The notes beneath the pieces are model-generated. The model had not been told where the DNA came from. It worked only from the letters and a program-made list of their open reading frames with translations, and ran no database searches. A stretch of 64,000 bases of DNA from Tragulus kanchil (taxonomy: Eukaryota; Chordata; Mammalia; Artiodactyla; Tragulidae): positions 34,814,170-34,878,169 of the forward strand of contig JAIOJX010000001.1 of NCBI GenBank assembly GCA_022376925.1, given 5' to 3'. Within the stretch, counting starts at the first letter, position 1. Each line of letters opens with the position of its first letter. Position numbers and translations under genes: made by a program. Below, piece after piece: positions 35,456 to 46,805 of the stretch.

Positions 35456-35463
35456 TTGTTCTA

Positions 35464-36335
35464 GACAGAAAATTTCTGACGGATGGATATGTGGATCTGG
35501 AGCCCAGAAGAAAGTTCCAAGATGAAGATATGATTTTTGGGCTTATGAAGCCTAGCATGTAACAGATGCCCCCAAAATATTCATAAATGCAAATGGCTTA
35601 TAAAATTGAGAGTCATCAAGTCTTTCTATCATTATACTAGTTCTACAAACTGAAGTAGGATAATTCTCATACACCTTATTAAAATCTGCATTTTCAATCC
35701 ATTTATTGCTTATCTTTTTTCATCTCAGGGAGATACCTATACTGAAGCCTATGCTTTGGCTGTTGGCCCATCCATCAAGCTCTTGGTTTCTACATGTTTA
35801 TGTTTACAGTGCTGTCACTCTACCCCAAAGCAAATATATATTTTCCAAGTGAGACTAAGAGGGGTGAAGTGACTTATAGACATGAACAGCTGCTTCAGAA
35901 AAGTCTTCTGTTTCTCTTGCTCCGGTGTCCAGTGTCCAGTCGGGCAAACATTGCATTAGGCTTTGATTTCTCCCTTAAGGGTCCAAAGGAAACATTCTTC
36001 ACTCACGTAAAATAAGAGGACAATACAAGGTAATAAGAAAACACAGGGAATGGGATAGTGACTTCATTCTCTACCCCAAACTTCATTCATGGGTTACATT
36101 ACTTAGTCCCACTATTCCACCACATAGAAATGGCATTGATTCTGTCACAGTCAAAATAGAATCGTGCATGTATTCTCCTTCTTCTCTCCACAAACTCTCC
36201 AGATCATGCTACCCTCAAATACAGTCACATCAGTGTTTCACACTGTCTTGCCCATTCACCACTAGATCCGCTCATGAGAAATGCTAAATGGAGAGTCCTC
36301 TAGAAAGAAAAGAAAACAAGTCATAGAAAATATAG
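35464..36335. other. Unique intergenic DNA
   Basis: No repeat family or gene recognised. CCGGTGTCCAGTGTCCAGTC near 35922 is a short internal repeat. Its partner at 36541-37400 is the same. Confidence 0.45.
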
Positions 36336-36540
36336 AGGAGGTTTTCTCAACCTCAACACTGTTGACACTTGGGATCAGAGAGCTCTTTGTTGCGAAGACT
36401 GTTCTATGCATTGTGGGATATTTAGCCTCTATCCCCAAGATTTCAGTAGCAACCCCCAGTTGTGACTATGAAAAATGTTTTCAGACATTTTCACATGTCT
36501 CCTAGAGATAAGGAGCAAAATCACCATTGTTTGAGAACTA
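36336..36540 (-). mobile_element. Duplicate of the MER5A-like element at 35251-35455
   Basis: Lacks the left target repeat because the duplication boundary lies at its edge. Confidence 0.8.
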
Positions 36541-37399
36541 TTGTTCTAGACAGAAAATTTCTGACGGATGGATATGTGGATCTGGAGCCCAGAAGAAAGT
36601 TCCAAGATGAAGATATGATTTTTGGGCTTATGAAGCCTAGCATGTAACAGATGCCCCCAAAATATTCATAAATGCAAATGGCTTATAAAATTGAGAGTCA
36701 TCAAGTCTTTCTATCATTATACTAGTTCTACAAACTGAAGTAGGATAATTCTCATACACCTTATTAAAATCTGCATTTTCAATCCATTTATTGCTTATCT
36801 TTTTTCATCTCAGGGAGATACCTATACTGAAGCCTATGCTTTGGCTGTTGGCCCATCCATCAAGCTCTTGGTTTCTACATGTTTATGTTTACAGTGCTGT
36901 CACTCTACCCCAAAGCAAATATATATTTTCCAAGTGAGACTAAGAGGGGTGAAGTGACTTATAGACATGAACAGCTGCTTCAGAAAAGTCTTCTGTTTCT
37001 CTTGCTCCGGTGTCCAGTGTCCAGTCGGGCAAACATTGCATTAGGCTTTGATTTCTCCCTTAAGGGTCCAAAGGAAACATTCTTCACTCACGTAAAATAA
37101 GAGGACAATACAAGGTAATAAGAAAACACAGGGAATGGGATAGTGACTTCATTCTCTACCCCAAACTTCATTCATGGGTTACATTACTTAGTCCCACTAT
37201 TCCACCACATAGAAATGGCATTGATTCTGTCACAGTCAAAATAGAATCGTGCATGTATTCTCCTTCTTCTCTCCACAAACTCTCCAGATCATGCTACCCC
37301 TCAAATACAGTCACATCAGTGTTTCACACTGTCTTGCCCATTCACCACTAGATCCGCTCATGAGAAATGCTAAATGGAGAGTCCTTCAAATTAGAAAGA

Positions 37400-38450
37400 A
37401 AAGAAGACACACAGTTTTTGTCATATGAAAATATAACCAATAAAATAGATAGGCAAATACAAAAACAAGTATGATTATAATTTTGGTTTGTAACTCAATT
37501 ATTTATTTTATATAGGAATTAAAATACAGGAATGCACAAAAATTAATTAGCAATTATTTAATGGGTATGCAATATATAAAGATGCTGTGACATCGATTTC
37601 ATAAAGTTGGGGGGATGGACAGAACTATATAGTAGAGTTTTTGTATATGATTGGAGTGAAGTTAGTTTCCATTTATACTACATTGTTATAACTTTCAGGA
37701 CAGTATATGTAATGCTCATCACCACCACAAAAGAAAACATTTATAGAATATACACAAAAGGAAAAGAGAAAGGAAAAAAATGTGTAATGACAAAAATATC
37801 AAATAAATAGAAACGAAGGCAGCAATGAAGGAAATGAAGGACAAGAAAGCTATAACTTATACAGAAAACAATAGAATAACACAGTCCTTCCCTATCAGTA
37901 ACAAGTCTAAATATAAATGGATTAAATTCCCCAATCAAAAGACATAGATAGAATGGATTTTTTTAAAAGGCAGTATCCATCTCTACACAGCCTGCAAGAG
38001 AACATTTTAGAATTAAGGATGTGCAAAGGTTGAAAGTGAATGGATGAAGAAAGATACCATATGCAAATAGTAACAGAAGGAGAGCAGGGGTTGCTATTCT
38101 AAAAACAGACAAAATAGATTTTAATACAAAACGTGGTAAGAAGCAAGGAAGGGCATTATATAATGATGAAAGGGTCAATTCAGCCAGAAAATATAACAGT
38201 TTCAAACATACATACATCAAACAAGAAAGCTTCCAAATACACAAAGCAAACATTGATATAATAGAAGAGACAAATAGATGGCTCTATGGTAACAGTAGAA
38301 GACTTCAGTATCTCATATTCATTAATGAATAGAACAACAAGTGAGATGAGTAATAAAGAAATAGAGGATCTGAACAACACTACAGACTTATTAGATCAAA
38401 CAGATCTAACAGAGAGAACATCTACCAAGGAAAAGCAGAAAACATTTTTC
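37400..38450 (+). mobile_element. L1 ORF2 remnant
   Basis: CTAAATATAAATGGATTAAA, GAGCAGGGGTTGCTATTCTA, AAACAGACAAAATAGATTTT and GAAGACTTCAGTATCTCATA are typical L1 ORF2 endonuclease-to-RT text on +. Many stops. Confidence 0.75.
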
Positions 38451-38763
38451 TTTTCATGTTTCTCACTGCCTCTTTGTTCAGGTCTTTATTCAAAATTAGC
38501 TGTCTAAAATGATTTGGCGATTATGGAATAAACAAATTTGTTTATGCAGCAGCCTGCTTTTCCTCTGTGGTGGATTTCTCTCTCTCTCTTTTTCTTCTTT
38601 AACCGTGCTTAATTTACTGGCATTGTTAATCTATGAATAAGATAGGTGTTTTTTTTTTTTTTTTCCATGAAGGGAGATGGTTTCCCATCTGTTATAACTA
38701 ATGTGCCACACAGCTTCACCTTGAACATGCACCTTGGACATTTCAGGCTGTACTCAGGGTAGA
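38451..38763. other. Unassigned DNA plus pseudogene 3'UTR
   Basis: The right part (to about 38650) looks like the 3'UTR and a T-run (poly(A) on minus, 38650-38664) of the ATP5F1E retrocopy. The left part is unrecognised; a short TC run is near 38578. Confidence 0.4.
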
Positions 38764-38919
38764 TTATTCCTTTTTCACTTCCACAGTCTTTATGGTGCTG
38801 CCAGAAGTCTTTTTGGCTTTGGCTTTGAACTCGGCCTTCAATGCATCTCTGACAGCTTTTGCACAGATCTGAGAATATTGGATGTAGCTGAATCCAGCCT
38901 TTCGCCATTATGACACCAT
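38764..38919 (-). pseudogene. ATP5F1E: ATP5F1E processed pseudogene (ATP synthase F1 epsilon subunit)
   Basis: Read on minus, the frame from the ATG at 38917-38919 to TAA at 38764-38766 has 51 codons, the known length of the mitochondrial F1 ATP synthase epsilon subunit. It reads M-V-S-stop, then [20 protein letters not shown] and onward to VEVKKE. This matches the family closely, but codon 4 (a tyrosine codon in the parent) is TAA. No introns interrupt it, and an A-run lies 3' in the sense direction at 38650-38664, so it is a retrocopy. The parent protein sits in the central stalk of the F1 motor in mitochondria; this copy is not expected to make it. A longer minus frame (38609-38941) is out of register with this reading and is not a gene. 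I found no clear target repeats. Confidence 0.88.
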
Positions 38920-38989
38920 GATGTCGCGAGAGTGGCTGCATTGGACTTCCAATAAAAGGAAAATTGTTTTATAATTCTATTTATATAAA

Positions 38990-39530
38990 GTACCAAGAGT
39001 AGTCAAATATTTATGATATAGTGTAGAATGGTGGTGCCAGGGCCTGGGTGGAGTGGGGAATGGGAAGTTACTGTTTACCAGATATAGAGTCTCAGTTTGG
39101 GAAGACAAAAATGTTCTCAAGATAGACTGTAACAATGGTTGCACCAATGTGAGTGTATTACATGTCATTGAATGGTACACTTAAAAATGGATAATATGGT
39201 AAATTTTATGTTATGTGTATTATGCCACAATGGAAAAAGAATGAACTATTAACACATGTAGTGAAATATTATGCTGAGTGAAAGAAGCCAGAGAAAAGAG
39301 TATACGCTGTATGACTCCACTTACATAAAATTATAGAAAATGAAAACTAGTTCATAGTGACAGAAAGCAGATCAGCAGTTGCCTGAATGAGAGGAAGCTG
39401 ACACATGGAGAGGTGAGAGGTGAGGTTAAAAGAGGCAGAAAGGAACTTGGAGGTGATAGATATGTTTATTATTTTGATTATGGTTATAATTTAATGTGTG
39501 CCTACATACGTCAAAACATATGAAACTGTG
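38990..39530 (+). mobile_element. L1 3'UTR remnants
   Basis: ATTGAATGGTACACTTAAAA and GGTAAATTTTATGTTATGTG, then TGCTGAGTGAAAGAAGCCAG, are typical of old L1 3' ends. The order suggests two separate fragments. Confidence 0.65.
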
Positions 39531-39534
39531 TACA

Positions 39535-39655
39535 TTTTTTCTTTTTTACTTTTTGACTGTGCCTCTAACCATGTGGGAATTTAGTTCCCTAACCAGGGCC
39601 TCTGCATTGAAAGCACAGAGTCTTAATCACAGGACCACCAAGGAAATCCTGAAAC
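39535..39655 (-). mobile_element. CHR-type SINE fragment
   Basis: CATGTGGGAATTTAGTTCCC and AACCAGGGCCTCTGCATTGA in reverse orientation, ending at ACCACCAAGGAAATCC, the head. Confidence 0.75.
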
Positions 39656-39724
39656 TGTATAAATATTCACAGTTTATTGTAAGTAAGTTATAACTCAGTA
39701 ATGCTGTTTTTATATTGTGGTTAG

Positions 39725-39895
39725 ACACATTATGGGCTTTGTAGGTGGTGCTAGTGGTAAAAAAAAAACCTGCCTGCTGATGCAGGAGACATTAACAGAC
39801 CCTGGTTCCATTCCTGCATAGGGAAGATCCCCGGGAGGAGGACAAGGCAACCCCTTGCGAAGAGTCGGCCATCATTAAAGTGACTTAGCATGCAC
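39725..39895 (+). mobile_element. Bov-tA SINE with internal deletion
   Basis: Head TGGTGCTAGTGGTAAAAAAA, body GGTTCCATTCCTGCATAGGG, then a jump from GGCAACCCC to CGAAGAGTCGGCCAT that skips the usual middle. Confidence 0.82.
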
Positions 39896-40047
39896 ACACA
39901 CAGACAATTAGCATGAAATCTACAATCACAGCATATTTTAAGTGTATAATATAGTACTGTTAACAAAAGACACAAGGTTGAACAAAAGATCACTAGGACT
40001 TATTCATCTTGCATAACTGAGACTTTACACCCATTAAAAACTAAAAG

Positions 40048-40212
40048 ACCTTCCAAGATGGTTCAGATGGTAAAGAATCTTCCTGCAATGTGGAAGACCC
40101 ACATTCAATCCCTGTACCAGGAAGATCCCCTGGAAAAGGGAATAGCACCCCACTCCAGTATTCTTGCCTGAAGAATCCCAAGGACAAAGAAGCCTGGTGG
40201 TCTACAGTCTGT
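40048..40212 (+). mobile_element. Bov-tA SINE
   Basis: GATGGTTCAGATGGTAAAGA to CACCCCACTCCAGTATTCTT and AGCCTGGTGGTCTACAGTCT. Confidence 0.88.
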
Positions 40213-40519
40213 TTCCACATTCTTACTTATTATTAGTCAGTTATGATTTTCTCTTTCTTCCCAATTCAGTCTTGGTAAGTTGTATGCTTCTAGGAATTAA
40301 CCCATTTCTTCTACGCTGTCTAGTTTGTCATTGTATATTTGTTCATAGTTGTCTCTTATGGCCATTTGTATTGGGTTGATCAAAAAGTTTGTTCTTTTTT
40401 TTTTTTTCAGTAATATGGCTCTAGTAGTGCTTAGTTGTCTTTAACTTCATTGGAAACTATTTTTTTAGATTGTATTGTGACAACTCTCATGTCAGTATGC
40501 ATTTTTTAAAAACTTATCA

Positions 40520-40680
40520 GGACTTCCCTGGTGGTCCACTGGTTAAGATTCTGTGTTTCCAATGCTGGGGGCCTGGGTTCCATCCCTGGTCAGGGAACTA
40601 GATCCCATAAGCCACAACTAAGACTCAGTGGAACCAAATAAATAAATGATTTTTAAAAAGAAAAAAATAAAAAAAAAAAA
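40520..40680 (+). mobile_element. CHR-type SINE inside the mariner
   Basis: Starts GGACTTCCCTGGTGGTCCAC and ends in a poly(A)-rich tail; target repeat AAAAACTTATCA on both sides (40508-40519 and about 40675-40686). Confidence 0.9.
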
Positions 40681-41518
40681 CTTATCAAAATGGTGAATTT
40701 TTGTGCAGCCATTTTAACACTGAGGATGGAAGAAAAAGCAGCATTTTAAACATATCATGCTTTATCATTTCAAAAAGGGTGAAAACACAAATGAAATGAA
40801 AAAAAAAAAAGATTTGTTTATTGTATGGAAAAGGTTCTGTGCCTGAACATGCCAAAAGTGGTTTAAAAAGTTTTGGCCTGGAGATTTCTCACTGGACCAA
40901 GCTCCATAGTTGGGTACACCAGTTGAAGTTTATAAAGATCAAATAAAGACATTAATTGAGGACAATCAATGTTTAACCATGCAGGAGACAGTCAACATAC
41001 TCAAAATATCCAAAGGAAGAGTTGAAAATCATTTGTACTAGCTTGGTTGCACTAATTGCTTTGATATTTGGATTCCACATAAATATGTTCCTTCTTGATT
41101 ATATTTCCATATGCATAATGAAATGTTTCATGAAACATAATGAAAACATTCCATTTTTAAAACAAATTGTGAAAGGAGATGAAAAGTGGATACTATACAA
41201 TAATATGGAACAGAAGAGATCATGGGGTAAGCAAAATGAACAATCACCATCCGTACCAAAGGCCAATCTTCATCTGAAGAAGATGGTGGAATTAGAAGGG
41301 AATCCTCTATTATGAGTCCCTTCCTGAAAGCCGAACAATTCCAACAAGTACTGCTCCTAATTAGACCACCTGAAAGCTGCACTTGACAAAAAACTTCCAG
41401 AATTTGTCAACAGAAAATGCATAATCTTACATCAGGATACTGCAAAACCACATGATCTTTGATGACGAGGCAAAAACTGTTACAGCTTGGCTGCAAAGTT
41501 CTGATTCATTCGCCGTAT

Positions 41519-42975
41519 TTTATGGGTACCTTATTTTTGACAAAGCAGAAAAGAATATAACGAGGCAAAGACAGCCTCTTCAATAAGTGGTGCTGGGAAA
41601 ACTGAACAGCTACATGTAAAAGAATGAAGTTGGAACACTACCTAACACCATACACAAAGATAAACTCAAAATGAATTAAAGACCTAACTGATAGACCAGA
41701 AACCATAAAACTCTTAGAGGAAAAACATAGGCAGAACACTTGATGACATAAATCAAAGCAAGATCTTCTATGACCCACCTCCTAGAGTAATAGAAATAAA
41801 GACAAAAATAAACAAGTAGGACCTAATTAAACTTAAAAGCTTTTGCACAGCAAAGAAACTATAAACAAGGTGAAAAGACAACATTTATAATGAAAAAAAT
41901 AATAGCAAATGAAATAATTGACAAAGGATTAATTTCCAAAATATACAAGCAGCTCAGACAACTCAACACTGAAAAAACAAACTACCCAATCAAAAAATGG
42001 GAAAAACACCTAGACAGACATCTCTGCAAAGAAGACATATGCATGGCCAACAAAAACATGAAAAAAATGCTAAACATTGCTTATTGTTAGAGAAATGCAA
42101 ATCAAAACTACAATGAGATATCACCAGTCAGAATGACCACCATCAAAAAATCCACAGACAGTGCAGAGGAAAGGGAACCCTCTTGCACTGTTGGTGGGAA
42201 TGTAAATTGATACAGCCACTATGGAAGACAGTATGGAGATTCCTTAAAAAACTAGGAATAGAAGCACCATATGACCCAGCAATCCCACTATTAGGCATGT
42301 GCCCCAATGAAATCAAAATTGAAAGAGACACATGTGCCCCACTGTTCATTTCAGCACCTTTTACATTAGCTAGAACATGGAAGCAACCTAGATGTCCATC
42401 AACAAATGAATGGATAAAGAAGCTATAGCACATATATACAATGGAATATTTCTGAGCCATAACAAGAAATGCAGAAGAATCAGTCCTAATGAGGTAGATG
42501 ACTCTAGAACCTATTATTCAAAGTGAAGTCAAAAAGAGAAGGACAAATACAGTATACTAACACATATATATGGAATCTATAAAGATGGTACTGATAAATA
42601 CACACACAGAGCAGCAAGGGAGAAACAGACATAGGAACAGACCTATGGACATTGAGGGGAGGGAAGATTGGGTGAGAGGTATGGAAAGAGTAACATGGAA
42701 ACCTACACCATCATATGTAAGAGAGATAACCATTGTGAATATGCTGTAAGACTAAGGGAATTTACATGGGGGCTATGCAACAATCTGGAGAGGTGGGACA
42801 GGGAGTGGGAGAGGGGGGCTTAGGTGGGAGGGGTCAGGGATATACCTATGACTGATTTGGGATTATGCATAGCTGTAAACAACAAAACTCTGTAAAAACA
42901 TATAACAATAACTTCACTGTACACTTAAAACTAATGCAACATTGTAAATCAGCTATGCCCCAATTTTAAAAAAAG
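41519..42975 (+). mobile_element. L1 3' half inside the mariner
   Basis: Plus-strand L1 ORF2 text is well preserved: GACAGCCTCTTCAATAAGTG, TAGAGGAAAAACATAGGCAG, TTGCACTGTTGGTGGGAATG, GAACATGGAAGCAACCTAGA, then a G-rich 3'UTR and GCTATGCCCCAATTTT plus A-run. In-frame stops remain. Bases from 42230 onward are repeated by duplication 12. Confidence 0.88.
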
Positions 42976-44396
42976 TTCTTGGTGAAAATAACTTTTATTT
43001 TTACTTAAAAATTAAACACATTTTTTGACCAATCCAATATTTTCATGGTGTCAGTCATAATGTTTGAGTTTTGATTCATAATTTTGCTTAATATTTAGAT
43101 ACTTTTTTTTCTTAGTTAATACACTGGCTGTTCAGGAGGGTGTTGTTTAATTTCCATGTACTTGGGAATTTCCCAGTACTATTACTGTTATTGATTTCTG
43201 GTTTCACACCAGTGTGGTCAAAAAATATTCTTGGTATGATTACAATCTTTTTAAAATTTGCTAAGATTTATTTTTTTAGGAAAACATATGATCTAGCTAA
43301 TGTTCCATGTGAGTATGGAGATTCCTTAAAGAACTAGGAATAGAAGCACCATATGACCCAGCAATCCCACTATTAGGCATGTGCCCCAATGAAATCAAAA
43401 TTGAAAGAGACACATGTGCCCCACTGTTCATTTCAGCACCTTTTACATTAGCTAGAACATGGAAGCAACCTAGATGTCCATCAACAAATGAATGGATAAA
43501 GAAGCTATAGCACATATATACAATGGAATATTTCTGAGCCATAACAAGAAATGCAGAAGAATCAGTCCTAATGAGGTAGATGACTCTAGAACCTATTATT
43601 CAAAGTGAAGTAAAAAAGAGAAGGACAAATACAGTATACTAACACATATATATGGAATCTATAAAGATGGTACTGATAAATACACACACAGAGCAGCAAG
43701 GGAGAAACAGACATAGGAACAGACCTATAGACATTGACGGAAGGGAAGATTGGGTGAGAGGTATGGATAGAGTAACATGGAAACCTACACCAGCATATGT
43801 AAAAGAGATAACCATTGTGAATATGCTGTAAGACTAAGGGAATTTACATGGGGGCTACTGCAACAACCTGGAGGGGTGGGACAGGGAGTGGGAGAGGGGG
43901 GCTTAGGTGGGAGGGGTCAGGGATATACCTATGACTGATTTGGGATTATGCATAGCTGTAAACAACAAAACTCTGTAAAAACATATAACAATAACTTCAC
44001 TGTACACTTAAAACTAATGCAACATTGTAAATCAGCTATGCCCCAATTTTAAAAAAAGTTCTTGGTGAAAATAACTTTTATTTTTACTTAAAAATTAAAC
44101 ACATTTTTTGACCAATCCAATATTTTCATGGTGTCAGTCATAATGTTTGAGTTTTGATTCATAATTTTGCTTAATATTTAGATACTTTTTTTTCTTAGTT
44201 AATACACTGGCTGTTCAGGAGGGTGTTGTTTAATTTCCATGTACTTGGGAATTTCCCAGTACTATTACTGTTATTGATTTCTGGTTTCACACCAGTGTGG
44301 TCAAAAAATATTCTTGGTATGATTACAATCTTTTTAAAATTTGCTAAGATTTATTTTTTTAGGAAAACATATGATCTAGCTAATGTTCCATGTGAG
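42230..44396 (+). repeat. Tandem direct duplication 12 (about 1083 bp)
   Basis: Copy A 42230-43311, copy B 43312-44396. It spans the end of the nested L1, the mariner right end and host L1. Unlike the others it shows scattered single-base differences within the nested L1 (for example CTATGGACATTGAGG against CTATAGACATTGACG). Confidence 0.94.
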
Positions 44397-44468
44397 TATG
44401 ATAAGTCTGTGCATTCTGCTGTTGTTGGATGAAATCTGTTATATATGTCTGTTAGTATTTGTCTATAG

Positions 44469-44831
44469 CAGCAATCTACAACCTTTCTGGCACCAAGGAC
44501 TGGTTTCATGGAAAATAGTTTTTCCACGGACTGAGGCAAGAGGGGGATGGTTTGGCACATTACATTTACTGTACACTTTATTTATATGTTGTGGCAATCT
44601 CAGGATATTCCACCTTGACTTTAGGGTTAGAGTTTGCACTTCTACGTAAATCTAATGTTCCTGCTGCTCTGACAGGAGGCAGAGCTCAGGTGGTAATGCA
44701 AATCATGGCAAGTGGCTATACGTATAGATGAAGCTTCATTTGATAGTCTGCCACTCACCTCCTGCTGTAAAGCCTGGTTCCTAATAGGCCACGGACCTGT
44801 TGGTCCATGGCCCAGGGGTTGGGGACCTCTA
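44469..44831 (-). mobile_element. hAT-type non-autonomous transposon (MER1/Charlie-like)
   Basis: Starts CAGCAATCTACAACCTTTCT and ends CCAGGGGTTGGGGACCTCTA, with near-complementary ends. Imperfect 8-bp target repeats GTCTATAG (44461-44468) and GTCTTCAG (44832-44839) flank it. Duplicate at 45566-45928. Confidence 0.82.
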
Positions 44832-44954
44832 GTCTTCAGTCTTGTTCAAATTAATTGTTTCCTTATTGATTCTCTGGATAATCTATCCATTGTTAAGAGT
44901 TGGGTATTAAAGTCCCTAACTATCATTGTATTGCTATTTCTTTTTTTTAGTTTT

Positions 44955-45130
44955 GTTGTGTGTGCGACCCTATGGACTGTAGCCTGCCAGACCTCTCTGT
45001 CCATGGTTTTCTCCAGGCAACCCAGTGGGTTGCCATGCCTTCTCCAGGGGATCTTGCCAACCCAGGCATCTGACCTGGGTCTTCAACATTGCAGGCAGAT
45101 TCTTTACCATCTGAGCCACTAGGGGAGCCC
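44955..45130 (-). mobile_element. Bov-tA SINE in L1
   Basis: TGCGACCCTATGGACTGTAG to ACCATCTGAGCCACTAGGGG in reverse; TTTAGTTT-like repeats flank it. Duplicate at 46052-46227. Confidence 0.88.
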
Positions 45131-45565
45131 CTTAGTTTCCTTAGTATTTGTTTTTTATATTTAGGTGCTAAGATATTAGGTGCATAAATATTTTCAATTG
45201 TTATATCTTCTTGATAGACTGACTCATCATTATATAATGACATTCTTTGCCTCTTTTCACCATTTTTAGCTTAAAGCCTATTTTCTCTGATAAAAGTGAA
45301 TTTATGGCTGCATTTCTTTGGAAGCGTCAATTTCCATGTACTTGGGAATTTCCCAGTACTATTACTGTTATTGATTTCTGGTTTCACACCAGTGTGGTCA
45401 AAAAATATTCTTGGTATGATTACAATCTTTTTAAAATTTGCTAAGATTTATTTTTTTAGGAAAACATATGATCTAGCTAATGTTCCATGTGAGTATGATA
45501 AGTCTGTGCATTCTGCTGTTGTTGGATGAAATCTGTTATATATGTCTGTTAGTATTTGTCTATAG

Positions 45566-45928
45566 CAGCAATCTACAACCTTTCTGGCACCAAGGACTGG
45601 TTTCATGGAAAATAGTTTTTCCACGGACTGAGGCAAGAGGGGGATGGTTTGGCACATTACATTTACTGTACACTTTATTTATATGTTGTGGCAATCTCAG
45701 GATATTCCACCTTGACTTTAGGGTTAGAGTTTGCACTTCTACGTAAATCTAATGTTCCTGCTGCTCTGACAGGAGGCAGAGCTCAGGTGGTAATGCAAAT
45801 CATGGCAAGTGGCTATACGTATAGATGAAGCTTCATTTGATAGTCTGCCACTCACCTCCTGCTGTAAAGCCTGGTTCCTAATAGGCCACGGACCTGTTGG
45901 TCCATGGCCCAGGGGTTGGGGACCTCTA
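45566..45928 (-). mobile_element. Duplicate of the hAT element at 44469-44831
   Basis: Same flanks and target repeats, so copied by duplication 13 and not by transposition. Confidence 0.85.
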
Positions 45929-46051
45929 GTCTTCAGTCTTGTTCAAATTAATTGTTTCCTTATTGATTCTCTGGATAATCTATCCATTGTTAAGAGTTGG
46001 GTATTAAAGTCCCTAACTATCATTGTATTGCTATTTCTTTTTTTTAGTTTT

Positions 46052-46227
46052 GTTGTGTGTGCGACCCTATGGACTGTAGCCTGCCAGACCTCTCTGTCCA
46101 TGGTTTTCTCCAGGCAACCCAGTGGGTTGCCATGCCTTCTCCAGGGGATCTTGCCAACCCAGGCATCTGACCTGGGTCTTCAACATTGCAGGCAGATTCT
46201 TTACCATCTGAGCCACTAGGGGAGCCC
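46052..46227 (-). mobile_element. Duplicate of the Bov-tA at 44955-45130
   Basis: Identical partner from duplication 13. Confidence 0.88.
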
Positions 46228-46416
46228 CTTAGTTTCCTTAGTATTTGTTTTTTATATTTAGGTGCTAAGATATTAGGTGCATAAATATTTTCAATTGTTA
46301 TATCTTCTTGATAGACTGACTCATCATTATATAATGACATTCTTTGCCTCTTTTCACCATTTTTAGCTTAAAGCCTATTTTCTCTGATAAAAGTGAATTT
46401 ATGGCTGCATTCTTTG

Positions 46417-46805
46417 GAAGCTCAGATGGTAAAGAATCTGCCTGCAATGCAGGAGATCCTGGTTCAATTGCTGGGTTGGGAAAATCCCCTGGAGGAGGGA
46501 TAGGCCACCCACTCCAGTATTCTTGAGCTTCCTGGTGGCTCAGAGGGTAAAGAATCCACCTGCAACGTGGGAGACCTGGGTTCATTCCCTGGGTTAGGAA
46601 GATCCCCTAGAGGAGGGCATGGCAACCCACTCCAGTATTCTGAGGCTTCCCAGCTGGCTCAGTGGTAAAGGCTTCACCTGCCAGTGGAAGAGATGTGAGA
46701 AACTCAGATTCAGTCCCTGGGATGGGAAGATCCCTTGTAGCAGGAAAATGGCAACCCACTCCATTATACTTGCCTGGGAAATCCCATGAGCAGAGGAGCC
46801 TGTTA
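46417..46805 (+). mobile_element. Three Bov-tA units in tandem
   Basis: Unit 1 starts near 46417 (AGCTCAGATGGTAAAGAATC), unit 2 at 46526 (AGCTTCCTGGTGGCTCAGAG), unit 3 at 46643 (GGCTTCCCAGCTGGCTCAGT). Units 1 and 2 both stop at CCACTCCAGTATTCT; unit 3 continues to GAGCAGAGGAGCCTG. Units differ from each other, so this is old, unlike the 1.1-kb duplications. Confidence 0.88.

Larger units (their letters stand above)
35248..37432 (+). repeat. Tandem direct duplication 11 (1085 bp)
   Basis: Copy A 35248-36332, copy B 36333 to about 37432. Bases 36290-36332 at the end of A (GAGTCCTCTAGAAAGAAAAG) are a deletion-rich form of 37374-37432 in B. The interior differs by about one base. Confidence 0.95.
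40371..43037 (+). mobile_element. Mariner DNA transposon relic with a transposase pseudogene
   Basis: The left end TTGGGTTGATCAAAAAGTTT (40371) and right end TTTTTTGACCAATCCAA (43021-43037) are mariner terminal repeats, each next to TA. Transposase text survives on +, for example NIPFLKQIVKGDEKWILYNN and RSWGKQNEQSP in the frame at 41022-41315, around the catalytic GDE region, and HQDTAKPHDL near 41430-41456, corresponding to the HQDNARPH block. Frameshifts and stops are frequent. A CHR SINE and an L1 sit inside, and part of the 3' transposase is gone. It belonged to the mammalian mariner group and is dead. Confidence 0.87.
44232..46421 (+). repeat. Tandem direct duplication 13 (1097 bp)
   Basis: Copy A 44232-45328, copy B 45329-46421. 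It begins right where duplication 12 nears its end, so AATTTCCATGTACTTGGG appears three times (43149, 44232 and 45329). The interior is identical, MER1-type element included. Confidence 0.95.

Noticed and set aside
38609..38941. 110-codon minus-strand ORF as a novel protein
   Set aside because: It is an out-of-frame reading of the ATP5F1E retrocopy and its 3'UTR.
41022..41315. 97-codon ORF as a working transposase
   Set aside because: Only a fragment of mariner transposase; frameshifts and stops on both sides, and the catalytic domain is incomplete.
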